Assembly: GCA_010645155.1 (NCBI GenBank)
Contig: CM021320.1
Coordinates: 667,680-731,679 of the forward strand
DNA: 64,000 nucleotides
Direction: 5' to 3'
DNA from: Tigriopus japonicus
Taxonomy: Eukaryota; Arthropoda; Copepoda; Harpacticoida; Harpacticidae
The position numbers and the translations under genes are program-made. This document shows positions 35,670 through 46,005 of the stretch, piece by piece. The notes under the pieces were generated by a model. It ran no database searches, had not been told where the DNA came from, and saw nothing but the letters and a program-made list of their open reading frames with translations. Numbering within the stretch: the first letter of the stretch is position 1; each line of letters begins with the position of its first letter.

Positions 35670-36860
35670 GGTTCCAGGATAACTCGGTACATGGGATAAC
35701 TCAACACTGGATAACTGGGTACCGCGGAAAACTCGGTACACCGGATAACTGGGTACAGCGGAAAACTCGGTACACCGGATAACTGGGTACAGCGGAAAAC
35801 TCGGTACACCGAGATTCAGTACAAGATAACTGGGTACATCGGATAACTGCGTACAACGGAAAACTCGGTACAAGAAGATTCAGTACAAGATAACTGGGTA
35901 CAACGAGTAAGTGGGCAAACCAGATAATAGGGTACACCACATTATATGAGTCATTGACTCTGAAGCATTATTGACCATATTTGGCGTGGCACCGTTCCAT
36001 AAACTGTGGCAAAAAAAATCCGGTGAAATGGTTAAATCTGACTAACTTCATAGTTAAATCTGACTAACTTCATAGTTAAATCTGACTAACTTCATAGTTA
36101 AATCTGACTAACTTCAGAGTTAAATCTGACTAACTTCAGAGTTAAATCTGACTAACTTCATAGTTAAATCTGACTAACTTCATAGTTAAATCTGACTAAC
36201 TTCAGAGTTAAATCTGACTAACTTCATAGTTAAATCTGACTAACTTCATAGTTAAATCTGACTAACTTCATAGTTAAATCTGACTAACTTCATAGTTAAA
36301 TCTGACTAACTTCATAGTTAACTCTGACTAACTTCATAGTTAAATCTGACTAACTTCATAGTTAAATCTGACTAACTTCATAGTTAAATCTGACTAACTT
36401 CATAGTTAAATCTGACTAACTTCATAGTTAAATCTGACTAACTTCATAGTTAAATCTGACTAACTTCATAGCCATGGAAACCTATACCTTAAAACCTCTT
36501 GATAATACTTCAAGGACTTGGCGTGTTTATCACATCAAAAATCGAGCCAAAATCTAAAGGATACATTTTTAATGCTTTCAAAAACGTTTTGAGAAAAGCA
36601 ATTTAACACAGTTGTTTTCAGTTTTTGTCAAACAATCTTTTTCTAACACCCATCATCCTGACACTCACTTTTCTATTTATACCAGTTATCCTGTTTATGC
36701 AGTCATCCAATGCACCGTTATCCGGTGTACCCGGTTATCTTGTACTGAATCTTCCTGTACCGAGTTTTCCGTTGTACCCAGTTATCCGGTGTACCGAGTT
36801 TTCCGCGGTACCCAGTTATCCAGTGTTGAGTTATCCCATGTACCGAGTTATCCTGGAACC
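35670..36860. mobile_element. Foldback/Mutator-like element with tandem-repeat TIRs and 9-bp TSD
   Basis: The 1191-bp element begins GGTTCCAGGATAACTCGG and ends with its exact reverse complement. The outer 88 bp of the two ends are identical in inverse orientation. Both TIRs are made of repeats of about 34 bp (GGATAACTGGGTAC then .CGGAAAACTCGGTACACC); the left TIR (about 270 bp) has more units than the right (about 180 bp). TAAATTAAT lies directly outside each end (35661-35669 and 36861-36869), a 9-bp duplication. The centre carries the 22-bp minisatellite at 36030-36471. Long, internally repetitive TIRs, a 9-bp TSD and no transposase are the hallmarks of Foldback elements, which belong to the Mutator superfamily. 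Confidence 0.88.
36030..36471 (+). repeat. 22-bp minisatellite, about 20 copies
   Basis: Twenty head-to-tail copies of AGTTAAATCTGACTAACTTC plus AT, nearly identical; a few units have AG in place of AT at the end and one has AACTCT for AAATCT. It forms the core of the Foldback-like element. Confidence 0.95.
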
Positions 36861-36869
36861 TAAATTAAT

Positions 36870-37214
36870 ATAGTTGAGGTCCATCAGACGTGACTTTGAT
36901 TAATAATAATAAAAAAATATGCGTTAACATGCAGCCTCTTGTATTATTGTTGTTATTGTGTTTTTTCTTGATTTTGAAGGGAAGAAAGAAAATATCTTTC
37001 GATGAATCCAAAAAGACCAATTAATTTCTAGCATTCTTTAAAATTTCTTGATTATCAGTTCTGGGACACGTAAATGCAAACAGCGAGCTACATTGTTACT
37101 CTTGCTCTTTCACAAAGGACACACTTTCCTGCTTTGCTTTAAGAAAGAGTAAAACAGAAAAGAGAGGTCTGTTTTTGAAGGAATTTGGAAGTACAATTGA
37201 ATCATAGCTAAAAC
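36870..37214. other. Intergenic, nothing recognised
   Basis: AT-rich spacer between the Foldback-like element and the R2 MITE cluster. Confidence 0.4.
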
Positions 37215-37270
37215 ATAATGGAACAAAGTATAGATAAGCGGTCAGTTGTTGAGCACGCTTGGAAATATAA

Positions 37271-37523
37271 GGTCGGTTGTTGAGGTAGTTTTGAAGTATA
37301 GTAAAAGCATATCTAGAAGCATGAAAGAAGCACACAAGGCGAAGTAGAAGTAACCATATTCGATCAAGTTTCCCTACATAAGGTGCGATTGAAAAACGCA
37401 CTTATGTAGTAAAACTTGATCGAGCATGGTTATTTCTACTCCATCTCATATGCTTTTTTTGTGTGTCTTCTATGCTTCTAGATAGGCTTCTACTATACTT
37501 GAAAAGTACCTCAACAACCGGCC
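37271..37523. mobile_element. Inverted-repeat MITE family R2, intact copy
   Basis: The element begins GGTCGGTTGTTGAGGTAGTT and ends ACCTCAACAACCGGCC. The two halves are inverted repeats meeting near the GATTGAAAAACGCA block. A stray copy of the terminus (GGTCAGTTGTTGAG, about 37229) lies to its left. No target duplication is clear. Confidence 0.75.
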
Positions 37524-37539
37524 TATAGTTGAATCATAT

Positions 37540-37728
37540 AAGAAGGGCATGAAATGAAGTGAAAATGACCATGGTCGATCAAGGGCTCGTTTTATTACAA
37601 AAGCTGAAGTGAAAAACGCAGCTTATGCAGCGAAACTTGATCGACCACCTTGCTCGGTCTCATATGCTTCTTCTATGCTTCTAGATATGCTTCTACTATA
37701 CTTCCATACTACCTCAACAACTGACCCA
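37540..37728. mobile_element. R2 MITE, copy lacking its left end
   Basis: It shares AAAAACGCAGCTTATG, TCGATCAAG and the right end ACTACCTCAACAACTGACC with the other R2 copies. The left terminus is missing. Confidence 0.65.
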
Positions 37729-37870
37729 TTACCAGGCTCAAGTAAAGTCTCAGTGCATAAGCTATGTTTTACTATCGCAATAACGCAACTCATGTGCTGA
37801 GACATGGTTATTCCCTCCTTGTCCAACTGTGCTTTAATTTTGCTTCCAAATTTCCATAACAACTGACCTA

Positions 37871-38095
37871 CAGCGTGTCCCTTCTAAATTAAGATTAAAA
37901 CTATCGTGCATTTTGCGTGCTATTTCTTTTCGTTTCACGTTTCTTGTTGAAACAAAATGTTTTGAATATTCTTTTGCCAAGATTTTTGTTAGCTAAAAAC
38001 TATTTTGAAGATGTTCTATCAACTGCAACAACACTTTTATTTTAATGAATGGTTAGTGATGCGAAAACCAAAGTTAATTTAGACGGCACACCCTG
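37871..38095. mobile_element. 225-bp MITE
   Basis: CAGCGTGTCCCTTCTAAATTAA at the left is matched at the right by TTAATTTAGACGGCACACCCTG in inverse orientation with three mismatches. TA precedes the left end but TT follows the right, so a TA duplication is not confirmed. Confidence 0.55.
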
Positions 38096-38449
38096 TTGAA
38101 AGAAGAGTCTACTTTGCTTCACTTTCAAGTTAAAACCACGTTCTGAAACAAAACTATATGTCTCGCCGAAGTTGTTTCAACTAAGCAAAATTTCAAAACT
38201 ATAGCTTTTGATTTTAATCATTTTTCGACCATAAGGAGTTGTTTAATCGTCGTGACGAAATTTTTCGAAAAAGAGGAACATGATGGTAAAGCAGTTTGTG
38301 ATGTTTATTTAACGGATCTGAATGTTAAATAATTGAAAAAAATGGTTTTCAATGTATCCCTTTTGTCCATTCTTAAATATTCTTTGATGTGTCAGTGCTT
38401 AGCTTTGCTCTATGAAAATGTTTCAAGACTTTCAATTTCACTTTTTAAA

Positions 38450-38604
38450 GTCAGAGCACCCTATTGAAGATATTTTTTCAGGAGTGCATTTTGAATTAGC
38501 TCAAATAACAAAATGAAATCCCTTTAAACTACTAACTAATTTGGTTAATTAAGGTGATTTAAAATGCACTCTTGAACACAATATTCTCATTAGGATACTC
38601 TGAC
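38450..38604. mobile_element. 155-bp MITE
   Basis: The ends GTCAGAGCACCCTATTGA and its partner ..TAGGATACTCTGAC form diverged inverted repeats of about 50 bp that include AGTGCATTTT on both sides. Confidence 0.5.
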
Positions 38605-39639
38605 ATTGAAAAATGACATTGAAAGTCATTTTGTTCACTTATTGAAAAGTCATATTGGTTCAAAAACAATACAAACTGTTCAAAAATATCATGGTCCTCA
38701 TTTTTGAAAAAAAATCGTCGGCACAATGGAATAAGCACAGTGAGAAAAAAGGTTGTTGATTTAATGCTCCGTAGTGTTGCGCCTTATTCTGTTTTTTCTT
38801 GTTCTGCACTCGATCAAATATTTCAAACCCTCAGTTGCTCCCCAACAAACGGTCGAGAATGAGATGCGATCGTAGAGATTTAGTGAAGCAATGAGACACC
38901 AGAGGTCACGACGGTGCTACGGAGCAAACAAACAGGCCCAGCTGATGTTTACTGAACTTCCCTTATTGGACAGCTCCTAATGGTCGAAAAATGATTATAA
39001 TCCAACGCCATCGTAAAGAAATTTGCATCTTTTTTCTGAACGCCTGCGCCCGTTAGAGGTCGCATCTCATCGTCTTGAGAGCTCAAGTTTCAACTGTAGC
39101 AACGAGAAACAAATATTTGCATTCAATTTTCTGGGTCAACTGATCGAAAAAGGTCCGCAGTATTGTTTTCCGTATCTTGGCTGGTTCACATACGTAAATT
39201 CCTCAAGGAACGGATCCTAGTTCCTTATAAGCTATTTACACCTTGATGGGATCTTTTTGCATTTAGCAAAAAAGCAAAGCAAAACATGCTCTTCCTTCTT
39301 CATTGATTTTGTCGGTCCTAAAAAGGGAAAAAGAGCCTACTCGATGTGACGAGAAAAATAATTCTAGTGTACCGGGTGTTGGAATGAAATTTGATTACTT
39401 ACTTTAACTGCTCTCACAGCAAAAGCAAGAGGCTTTGAAATTTTGCCCAATGCTAGTTACAACAATGATCTACAGGTTTGTAATCGTAATAAATAGAAAA
39501 ACAAAACGTAGATTGAATAAATCAAGATGGTTCGAGACAATCGAATTCGGATCCGTGCGCTTTGCAATGCTAGAAAATCACCACTAAAAGTGTCTGAATA
39601 CAGTATTTGAAGGTGTCGTGCACCCGGCGGCATAATATT
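38605..39639. other. Intergenic, nothing recognised
   Basis: No supported gene or repeat. Confidence 0.4.
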
Positions 39640-40385
39640 CAATGGAAGGCTGAAACTGGATTTTTTGCAAAAGACTAAGGCCGAGAGGGTCATCGAGGCT
39701 GAGCCGTTCAAGTTCCTTAGGAAGTATGCAGCCGACATGGGCGTGGCCCCCTTTGCGATGTCCACTCCAGCCCGGAACATGGTTGTGCAGTCCCTGGTGA
39801 GGGTGGAGAAGGAAATGATGACACCAGACATCTGAGAAACCCATCACCAACATTGCAAAGGACTCTTGAACAATTTGAGGTCTGCAAAAAAGACATTGTG
39901 GCCTCCCTACTACCCCTAATGCCAACCCTCTGAACTCTTGATTGATCCGGCAGCAAGGGTGTCAAGTGACTTGATACATCATACATTTCTCTTGTTCAAC
40001 CAAAGCAATTAAATGGGCAATTTTGCCACTGACTCCCTAAAAACGCAAGTTCAGGCTGTGAATCACGTAACTTAGCGTGTTCAACTCAAATCACATCACA
40101 CACACAGTGCAGACTTGAGGACTAACGAATATTTTCGGAGTGTCATTTCTCTGTTTGCCCTCTACTCTGGACTATTACCTTCTGGCCGCATGTTGAGAGC
40201 AAGGCCTGCTGCGGCAGACGTCCAAATCTCAACGCCCCAAATGGCCACGGAATGTGCACCGGGTTACCATTGACGAGAACTTTATTGTCAATGTCTGTAT
40301 GACCCTCAGGAAGAGATTGAAGTGCATTATTACGGCTGAGGGGGACTACATTGAATACATTTGCTCTGCAAGGTCCAGTGAATGT
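39640..40385 (+). pseudogene. Mariner-like transposase remnant, internally deleted and interrupted
   Basis: Several blocks in shifting plus-strand frames match mariner transposase order. They are a DNA-binding/linker region (VIEAEPFKFLRKYAADMGVA then SLVRVEKEMMTP) at about 39680-39835; a short HCKGLL block; a WPP..NPLN block at about 39898-39930, corresponding to the usual WPPxSPDxNPLD catalytic region, with D replaced; then, after about 230 foreign bases, VESKACCGRRPNLNA at about 40190; and LRKRLKCIITAEGDYIE near 40310-40360, the typical C-terminus. Stops, frameshifts, loss of most of the catalytic core and the insertion make it inactive. Confidence 0.7.
39925..40150. repeat. R1-related segment inserted in the mariner remnant
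   Basis: It resembles 9640-9830 (CAAGGGTGTCA, CTCTTGTTCAA, AATCACGTAACT, CACACACAGTGCA). It splits the transposase between the NPLN and FW..ESKAC blocks. CCCTCTGAACTCT at the left edge and CCCTCTACTCTG at the right may be a diverged target duplication. Confidence 0.55.
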
Positions 40386-42967
40386 TTTGCCAGTTTTAGT
40401 TATATGCATTGCTGTCGCGATCTGCATGTCTGTGAATCGATCGTTTGGAGACCCTGACTTCTTCCGCTGGTGCAGCCCTGCCAGCCAGTCAGTCTAAATT
40501 ATCTTAACCATGTGCTTAACCTGAATAAATCTATATTTTTTTCCGGCTACCAATCAGTCAAGGACTATCAAAGAACCAACACGTTTTAAAGTTATCTTAT
40601 TTCTAAGACTTGTCTTTATTATTGCACCAAGAATCCAGTACTTCAATCCAACCATCCTTTAGCTAGTTTAAGCATTCGCCAAAGATTACAATTGCCATGT
40701 TCCTGACGTACGCGTTTCTTAAATTGTTGATGTTACAGTATTGCGATTTCATCAAAACACCCGGTATTCCATTGAGTCCAAAGTTTTGTTACCGGAATAT
40801 TATAGCTGCAATGTGAAAGAGAAGCAAAAAAAGAAAGCAAACTTTCATAAACCTGAAATTTTGACCAATTATCTTCTACGTAGACGGATCAAAAAACCAT
40901 CTTAAGAGAAAAAGGCAAGCTTTTGTCATACGCGTAAAGAGACAAGTCTTTAATTTTAGGGATTCATCCGAGATCTGCCAGATGAGAGTCACAATAAAAA
41001 AGACAAGAGGGAAGACCCAAATTTGCTAATAGTCGTTTACGGTGGTTAGACATGGTTCCATGTGGATGAAAAACAACCGAGGCATGTTGAGGGGTTTCCT
41101 GGGTGAGGGGAAGATGCAAAATGGGACACAGAGGGAGGGTTCATCTTCTCGTTTGGTCCCCATTATCGTCGCAATCTCAGGATCGCCTAGGAGATCCAAG
41201 AATGTAATAAAGTCAAACTTGCTTGAGAACAGCTTGGTCCCTCTGTTGGCAACCCTATGTCACAAGTAGATTTTACCAGACATGGCCCGCCAGTTCCAAG
41301 CCCCTGGATTTAAGATTGATCGGAAATCGTGATCTGAAACTNNNNNNNNNNNNNNNNNNNNNNNNNNNNNNNNNNNNNNNNNNNNNNNNNNNNNNNNNNN
41401 NNNNNNNNNNNNNNNNNNNNNNNNNNNNNNNNNNNNNNNNNNNNNNNNNNNNNNNNNNNNNNNNNNNNNNNNNNNNNNNNNTGTTGGCAACCCTATGTCA
41501 CAAGTAGATTCTACCAGACATGGCTCGCCAGTTCCAAGCCCCTGGATTTAAGATTGATCGGAAATCGTGATCTGAAACTTGATTCGGGTGGAAGAATCCA
41601 TTTCAATTCCGAAGGGTTTAAGGCCATCTCTTTGCGTCGAAGCTCAACCTAGAAAAAGGTTCCACTCTTTCCATATGACATGGGATGCTTTTCAGAATTC
41701 CATTGTCTCGAATGGGATCGTCGTGATAAAAAGAATCCAATAGCAATGCACTTCACTTCACTTCAAAGAGGCTCGAAGTCCCAAACAAACTTTGAATTGG
41801 AACCAATATTTTCTTGAACCTTATATGCACTACTAGGAAGACATTTTTGACTTTGTCTACGAGTGGACTAGAACTAATTACAATGTCACTTCAGGACAGA
41901 ATGAGCCAACCCAAACAATCCAATCACACGGAATCAAGTACTGAACAAACCAACACGTTCTCTGACTGAGATGAAGAAGTTAATTACGCTTTGCTCACTT
42001 CTGTGTTCCTTAGGATCATGCATGTCAAGGATAAGAAGTGTCTGATGATAGGAGAATGAATGACATATGTCGAAGGAAGGAGGAGGCTTAATTGCTTATT
42101 TCCGTTGAGACAATTCCATTCTAGGCTCGCTGCCTCGCCATCAAAGGACACCTTGAATACGAAATAATTGACCTTCTTCAGGGCAAGGTTCCATCACAAA
42201 GTCTAGCTAACAATGAGAAGGAAAACGATGAAGAACATCGCAGGTCTACAAAGGGATTCGAATCGATCCCTAGGACTAGGTTTTTACACTTGGGTCTGTC
42301 CACTTGAACCTTGAACATTCATCAACGAGATAAGTCTGACAGATTGAGCACCAGTATGGATGGCTCGAGTAGCTATACGAAGATAACGGCGTGGAAACGC
42401 GTTCTACTTGTTCCAACACCACTTGAGACTTAATTCCAAGATCCTTGGCCGTCCATCTCGACCATTTTCTCATTTCCATCCCGACCACCTTCATTTTGTT
42501 CCATCCTCAGGGGTGCTATCAAATCTGGGAAAGTTTCCAGAGAGAGTCTTGATGAAAAAACGACGTTCCAGTCAAAACACTCTTCCTCTCATTCGATTAG
42601 AACATGGAAAAGAGGAGAACCAGAGCCGACCAATATCTACGTTTGGCCTTATTTTTCGGCACCCTGAGTTTCCAGATATGTAGGTTGAGATCAGGAAAGC
42701 GAAGCAGTATGATCACTGTGCTGCATATCTAATGATATCTTAGGTGTATGACTGCACAACACCTTTCTTATCTATTCATGAGCGTTTCAAAGTGTTTTGC
42801 CCTGGATCACGGTCAAGGATAAATCAAATCATCAGACCTTATCGCAAAAAGGGCAAAACAGAGAGAAATATTTTCGTGCAATATTCATCATCAAATTTTT
42901 GCAATGAATAAAAATATAACCTGAAAAAGCTGTCATTCTAACTCTGTCACTCCAAATCAAGTACAAC
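40386..42967. other. Intergenic with assembly gap
   Basis: Apart from the gap and its duplicated flanks I see no gene. Frames at 41042-41507 cross the N run or duplicated sequence. Single frames at 42276-42683 lack support. Confidence 0.45.
41244..41579. repeat. 98-bp direct duplication flanking an assembly gap
   Basis: 41244-41341 is repeated in the same orientation at 41482-41579 with two differences; 140 N (41342-41481) separate the copies. This is typical of unmerged contig ends or of two haplotypes placed in tandem. Confidence 0.85.
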
Positions 42968-43049
42968 GCAGTTGTGGCCGAGAGGTTAAGGACTTGGACT
43001 TGAAATCCAATGGGTTCTACCCGCGCAGGTTCGAACCCTGCCAACTGCG
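42968..43049 (+). tRNA. tRNA-Ser: tRNA-Ser(UGA), copy 1, altered D stem
   Basis: 82 nt with acceptor GCAGTTG/CAACTGC, discriminator G, anticodon TGA at 43001-43003, long variable arm GGGTTCTACCC and T arm GCAGGTTCGAACCCTGC, all class II serine features. Two changes (GGCG to GGAC) break one D-stem pair, so function is uncertain. Confidence 0.85.
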
Positions 43050-43132
43050 GAGGAGTGTATACAGTTTTGTAAATGTTATTCCTCGCGAATCATTGTGCAT
43101 TTAAAGTCACAGCAATTTCTCTTGTGTATCAA

Positions 43133-43214
43133 GCAGTTGTGGCCGAGAGGTTAAGGCGTTGGACTTGAAATCCAATGGGTTGTACCCGCGCAGGTTCGAC
43201 CCCTGTAAACTGCG
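43133..43214 (+). tRNA. tRNA-Ser: tRNA-Ser(UGA), copy 2, probably degenerate
   Basis: It has the same size and anticodon but carries changes in the variable loop, the T loop (TTCGACC), one T-stem base (C to T, leaving G-U) and the last acceptor pair (C to A). It is likely weak or inactive. Confidence 0.75.
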
Positions 43215-43297
43215 GAGGAGAGTATACAGTTTTGTAAATGTTATTCCTCGCGAATCATTTTGCATTTAAAGTCACAACAATTTCTCTTGTGTATCAA

Positions 43298-43379
43298 GCA
43301 GTTGTGGCCGAGAGGTTTAGGCGTTGGACTTGAAATCCAATGGGTTCTACCCGCGCAGGTTCGAACCCTGCCAACTGCG
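43298..43379 (+). tRNA. tRNA-Ser: tRNA-Ser(UGA), copy 3
   Basis: It differs from the consensus only by A to T in the D loop, within the A box. All stems pair. Confidence 0.88.
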
Positions 43380-43462
43380 GAGAAGTATATACAGTTTTGT
43401 AAATGTTATTCCTCGCGAATCATTGTGCATTTAAAGTCACAGCAAGTACTGTTATGTATCAA

Positions 43463-43544
43463 GCAGTTGTGGCCGAGAGGTTAAGGCGTTGGACTTGAAA
43501 TCCAATGGGTTCTACCCGCGCAGGTTCGAACCCTGCCAACTGCG
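43463..43544 (+). tRNA. tRNA-Ser: tRNA-Ser(UGA), copy 4, intact
   Basis: Consensus sequence, identical to copy 6. All stems pair, and the A and B boxes (GGTTCGAACC) are intact. A short TTTT about 20 bases downstream can terminate pol III. Confidence 0.93.
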
Positions 43545-43627
43545 GAGGAGTGTATACAATTTTGTAAATGATATTCCTCGCGAATCATTTTGCATTTAAA
43601 GTCACAGCAAGTACTGTTGTGTATCAA

Positions 43628-43709
43628 ACAGCTGTGGCCGAGAGGTTAAGGCGTTGGACTTGAAATCCAATGGGTTCTACCCGCGCAGGTTCGAACCCTG
43701 CCAATTGCG
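43628..43709 (+). tRNA. tRNA-Ser: tRNA-Ser(UGA), copy 5, probably pseudogene
   Basis: The acceptor stem reads ACAGCTG against CAATTGC, giving two mismatches (A-C at the end, C-A at pair 5) and a G-U. The body is otherwise consensus. Confidence 0.75.
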
Positions 43710-43792
43710 GAGGAGTGTATACAGTTTTGTAAAAGTTATTCCTCTCGAATCATTTTGCATTTAAAGTCACAGCAATTTCTCTTGTGTATCAA

Positions 43793-43874
43793 GCAGTTGT
43801 GGCCGAGAGGTTAAGGCGTTGGACTTGAAATCCAATGGGTTCTACCCGCGCAGGTTCGAACCCTGCCAACTGCG
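43793..43874 (+). tRNA. tRNA-Ser: tRNA-Ser(UGA), copy 6, intact
   Basis: Identical to copy 4, with a complete class II cloverleaf. Confidence 0.93.
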
Positions 43875-43957
43875 GAGGAGTGTATACAATTTTGTAAGTG
43901 ATATTCCTCGCGAATCATTTTGCATTTAAAGTCACAGCAAGTACGATTGTGTATCAA

Positions 43958-44039
43958 GCAGCTGTGGCCGAGAGGTTAAGGCGTTGGACTTGAAATCCAA
44001 TGGGTACTACCCGCGCAGGTTCGAACCCTGCCAACTGCG
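43958..44039 (+). tRNA. tRNA-Ser: tRNA-Ser(UGA), copy 7, one acceptor mismatch
   Basis: Acceptor GCAGCTG against CAACTGC leaves one C-A mismatch, and the variable loop has one change. A longer T run follows, a better pol III terminator than in the other units. Confidence 0.82.
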
Positions 44040-44110
44040 GAGGAGTGTATATTTTTTTGTAAATGTTATTCCTCGCGAATCATTTTGCATTTAAAGTCAC
44101 AGCAATTTCT

Positions 44111-44370
44111 CAATTTTGGACATAAACCCAGATTCTACAAAAAATAATCCATCAGCACCGTATTTTTTAAGAAACGATTCAAATATTCTGATATATGAAT
44201 TGAAAACTAATAAATTTAATACATTATGTATATTCTGCACATAACAGCGGCAACCTAATATTGACTACGTAACAAAAATTAAAACTAAAATTGGAGTACC
44301 ATTGATTTCAACGGATACTTAAAACAATGATAATCCTTAACTAATTTTTTTTAAGTTAGAATGTTTTTAA
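44111..44370. other. Spacer between tRNA array and LINE
   Basis: AT-rich, nothing recognised. Confidence 0.4.
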
Positions 44371-46005
44371 ACCTTGATCTGGTAGTAACAGATCAAGATG
44401 CTTTTGAGGCCATCAAGAGTTAAAGCTCTCGAGTTCTCCTGGACCTGATGGTGTGACATCTCAGTTTCTGATGAAATGTTCAGATTCTTGCCCCTGTTTT
44501 CTCCTATTTGATGCGTTGCATTTTAGGTCAGGGCAAGTTTCCCTCCTTCTAAAAGTAGCTCATGTCGTTCCAATTTTTTAAGGGCGGAGATAAGTCACTC
44601 TCTAGTAATTATAGGCCCATTTCTCTGACCTCCAGCGTTGCAAAGGTTTTTGAGAAGATTATGAAGTCCAAGCTTGTAGATTATTTGGAAGTCCATGATT
44701 TAATTCCTTCTGGACAGCATGGGTTTCGAGCTCATTTTAGTAGAGTACCCCAATTGGTTGATCATATTGAGCAAATCATTGAAGGGCTCGAAAGTCACGA
44801 GTCAGTTGATGTAGTCTATCTTGACTTTGCCAAGGCCTTTGATAAGGTAGATATTTGATATGGTCTTTTGCTCGATCAACTCAGAGAGTTCGGGATCCAG
44901 GGTAAGGTTCTGAATTGGATTGGTAGTATCATGAGTGATAGGAAGCAAATAGTCAAGGTTGAAGGATCATTTAGCGGCATGTATGATGTCAAGTCAGGTG
45001 TTCCACAAGGTTCAATTTTAGGTCCGCTCCTGTTTATTCTCTTTATTGCTCCTCTCAGGACTCCAAATATTTAGTTGAGGACTTGGTGAAAGTCTACTCT
45101 TGGGTTGGTCAGAGTAACATGGCATTGAACGGGATGAAATTCCGCACAATGACGTATGGGGCGTCAAAATTAGATGTTCCTCTCAAAGATAATGGAGGTT
45201 GTGATATTGAGCAGGCATCGTCCATTAGGGATTTAGGAGTTGTCGTCCAAGATGATGGAAAGTTTGATGAGCATATCCAGTTGAAAGTGGGGAAGGAATT
45301 TCAAACGTGCGGCTGGATCTATCGCACTTTCAAGTCCAGAGATAGTATTACAATGCTAACTCTGTACAAGTCGATTGTTCAGCCGCATCTTGAATATGCC
45401 TCACCCATTTGGGCACCAATGAGTTCAGCAGGGTTGCAAAAGGTCGACCAGGTCCAAAAATGTTTTACTAGGAACATCACAGGAATGAGAGAGCTCTCGT
45501 ATTGGGAGAGGCTCCAGAAGTTAGGGTTGTACAGTACTCAGAGAAGGTATGAAAGGTATCTGATACTGTATGTTTTCAAGAGCATTCATGGGCTCTGTCC
45601 TAACCCAGGATTTGAGATCAGTTGTAGCGATCGTAGAGGTTTTACGTGCGCTCTGAGAGCACCTCCAAATCCCAAGGAATCAAGGCTAGTTCGAACAATG
45701 AAGTCCTCCTCTCTTCTTTATCGGGCTCCTTCATTGTTCAATTTGTTACCCATTAGTCTTCGTCGGGAATATGTAGGAGCTGATCCTCTTACAACATTTA
45801 AGGCAGGATTGGACAAATTTTTAAACACTATTCCTGACCAACCCACTATACCAGAGTTGTATAGATCTGCCAACAGTAACTCATTGGTAGATCAAATTTC
45901 ATATAAACATTAATTTTTGAAACTGTATTAATGATTAACTGTCTTTACAGGGAATCCCATTCCTTGAAGCGGTATTGAAAAATCCCCCCCCCCCCCCAAG
46001 AAAAA
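44371..46005 (+). mobile_element. Non-LTR retrotransposon (jockey/CR1-like) remnant
   Basis: The 5' truncation removes the endonuclease; similarity starts at the first RT blocks (SSSPGPDGVTSQ near 44430, in a shifted frame). The element ends after the 3' UTR block GGAATCCCATTCCTTGAAGC and a run of 14 C at about 45986-45999. A second 3' end of the same family is at 11950-12225. Confidence 0.85.
44562..45913 (+). pseudogene. Reverse transcriptase of the LINE, inactivated
   Basis: Three consecutive frames (44562-44858, 44868-45074, 45083-45913) cover RT and C-terminal domains. Visible RT motifs are NYRPISLTSSVAKVFEKI, VDVVYLDFAKAFDKVD (block A, first catalytic Asp), GVPQGSILGPLLF, and then VYSWVGQSNMALNGMKF. 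The region between the last two should carry the (Y/F)ADD catalytic motif but is missing; the frame jumps from LFI.LFIAPL to SKYLVEDLVKVYSW across a deletion at about 45050-45083. The C-terminal part (GMRELSYWERLQKLGLYSTQ, GADPLTTFKAGLDKF) is well preserved. It cannot be active. Confidence 0.85.

Larger units (their letters stand above)
42968..44110 (+). repeat. Tandem array of seven 165-bp tRNA units
   Basis: Starts are at 42968, 43133, 43298, 43463, 43628, 43793 and 43958, exactly 165 bp apart. The spacer (GTGTATACAGTTTTGTAAATG, then TTCCTCGCGAATCATT, then GCATTTAAAGTCACAGCAA) is repeated along with the tRNA, so the unit was amplified by unequal exchange, not by retroposition. Confidence 0.95.

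Noticed and set aside
35655..36873. Repetitive frames with Val-Pro-Ser-Tyr-Pro patterns on both strands
   Set aside because: They are translations of the 34-bp TIR repeats of the Foldback-like element; the same pattern appears on both strands.
41223..41507. Open frame through the second N run
   Set aside because: It is an artefact of N bases and duplicated flanks.
43260..43484. Open frame across the tRNA array
   Set aside because: It is a translation of tandem tRNA units.
42968..44110. CRISPR-like regular repeat spacing
   Set aside because: The repeats are full tRNA genes and the spacers are also repeated; the genome is eukaryotic.
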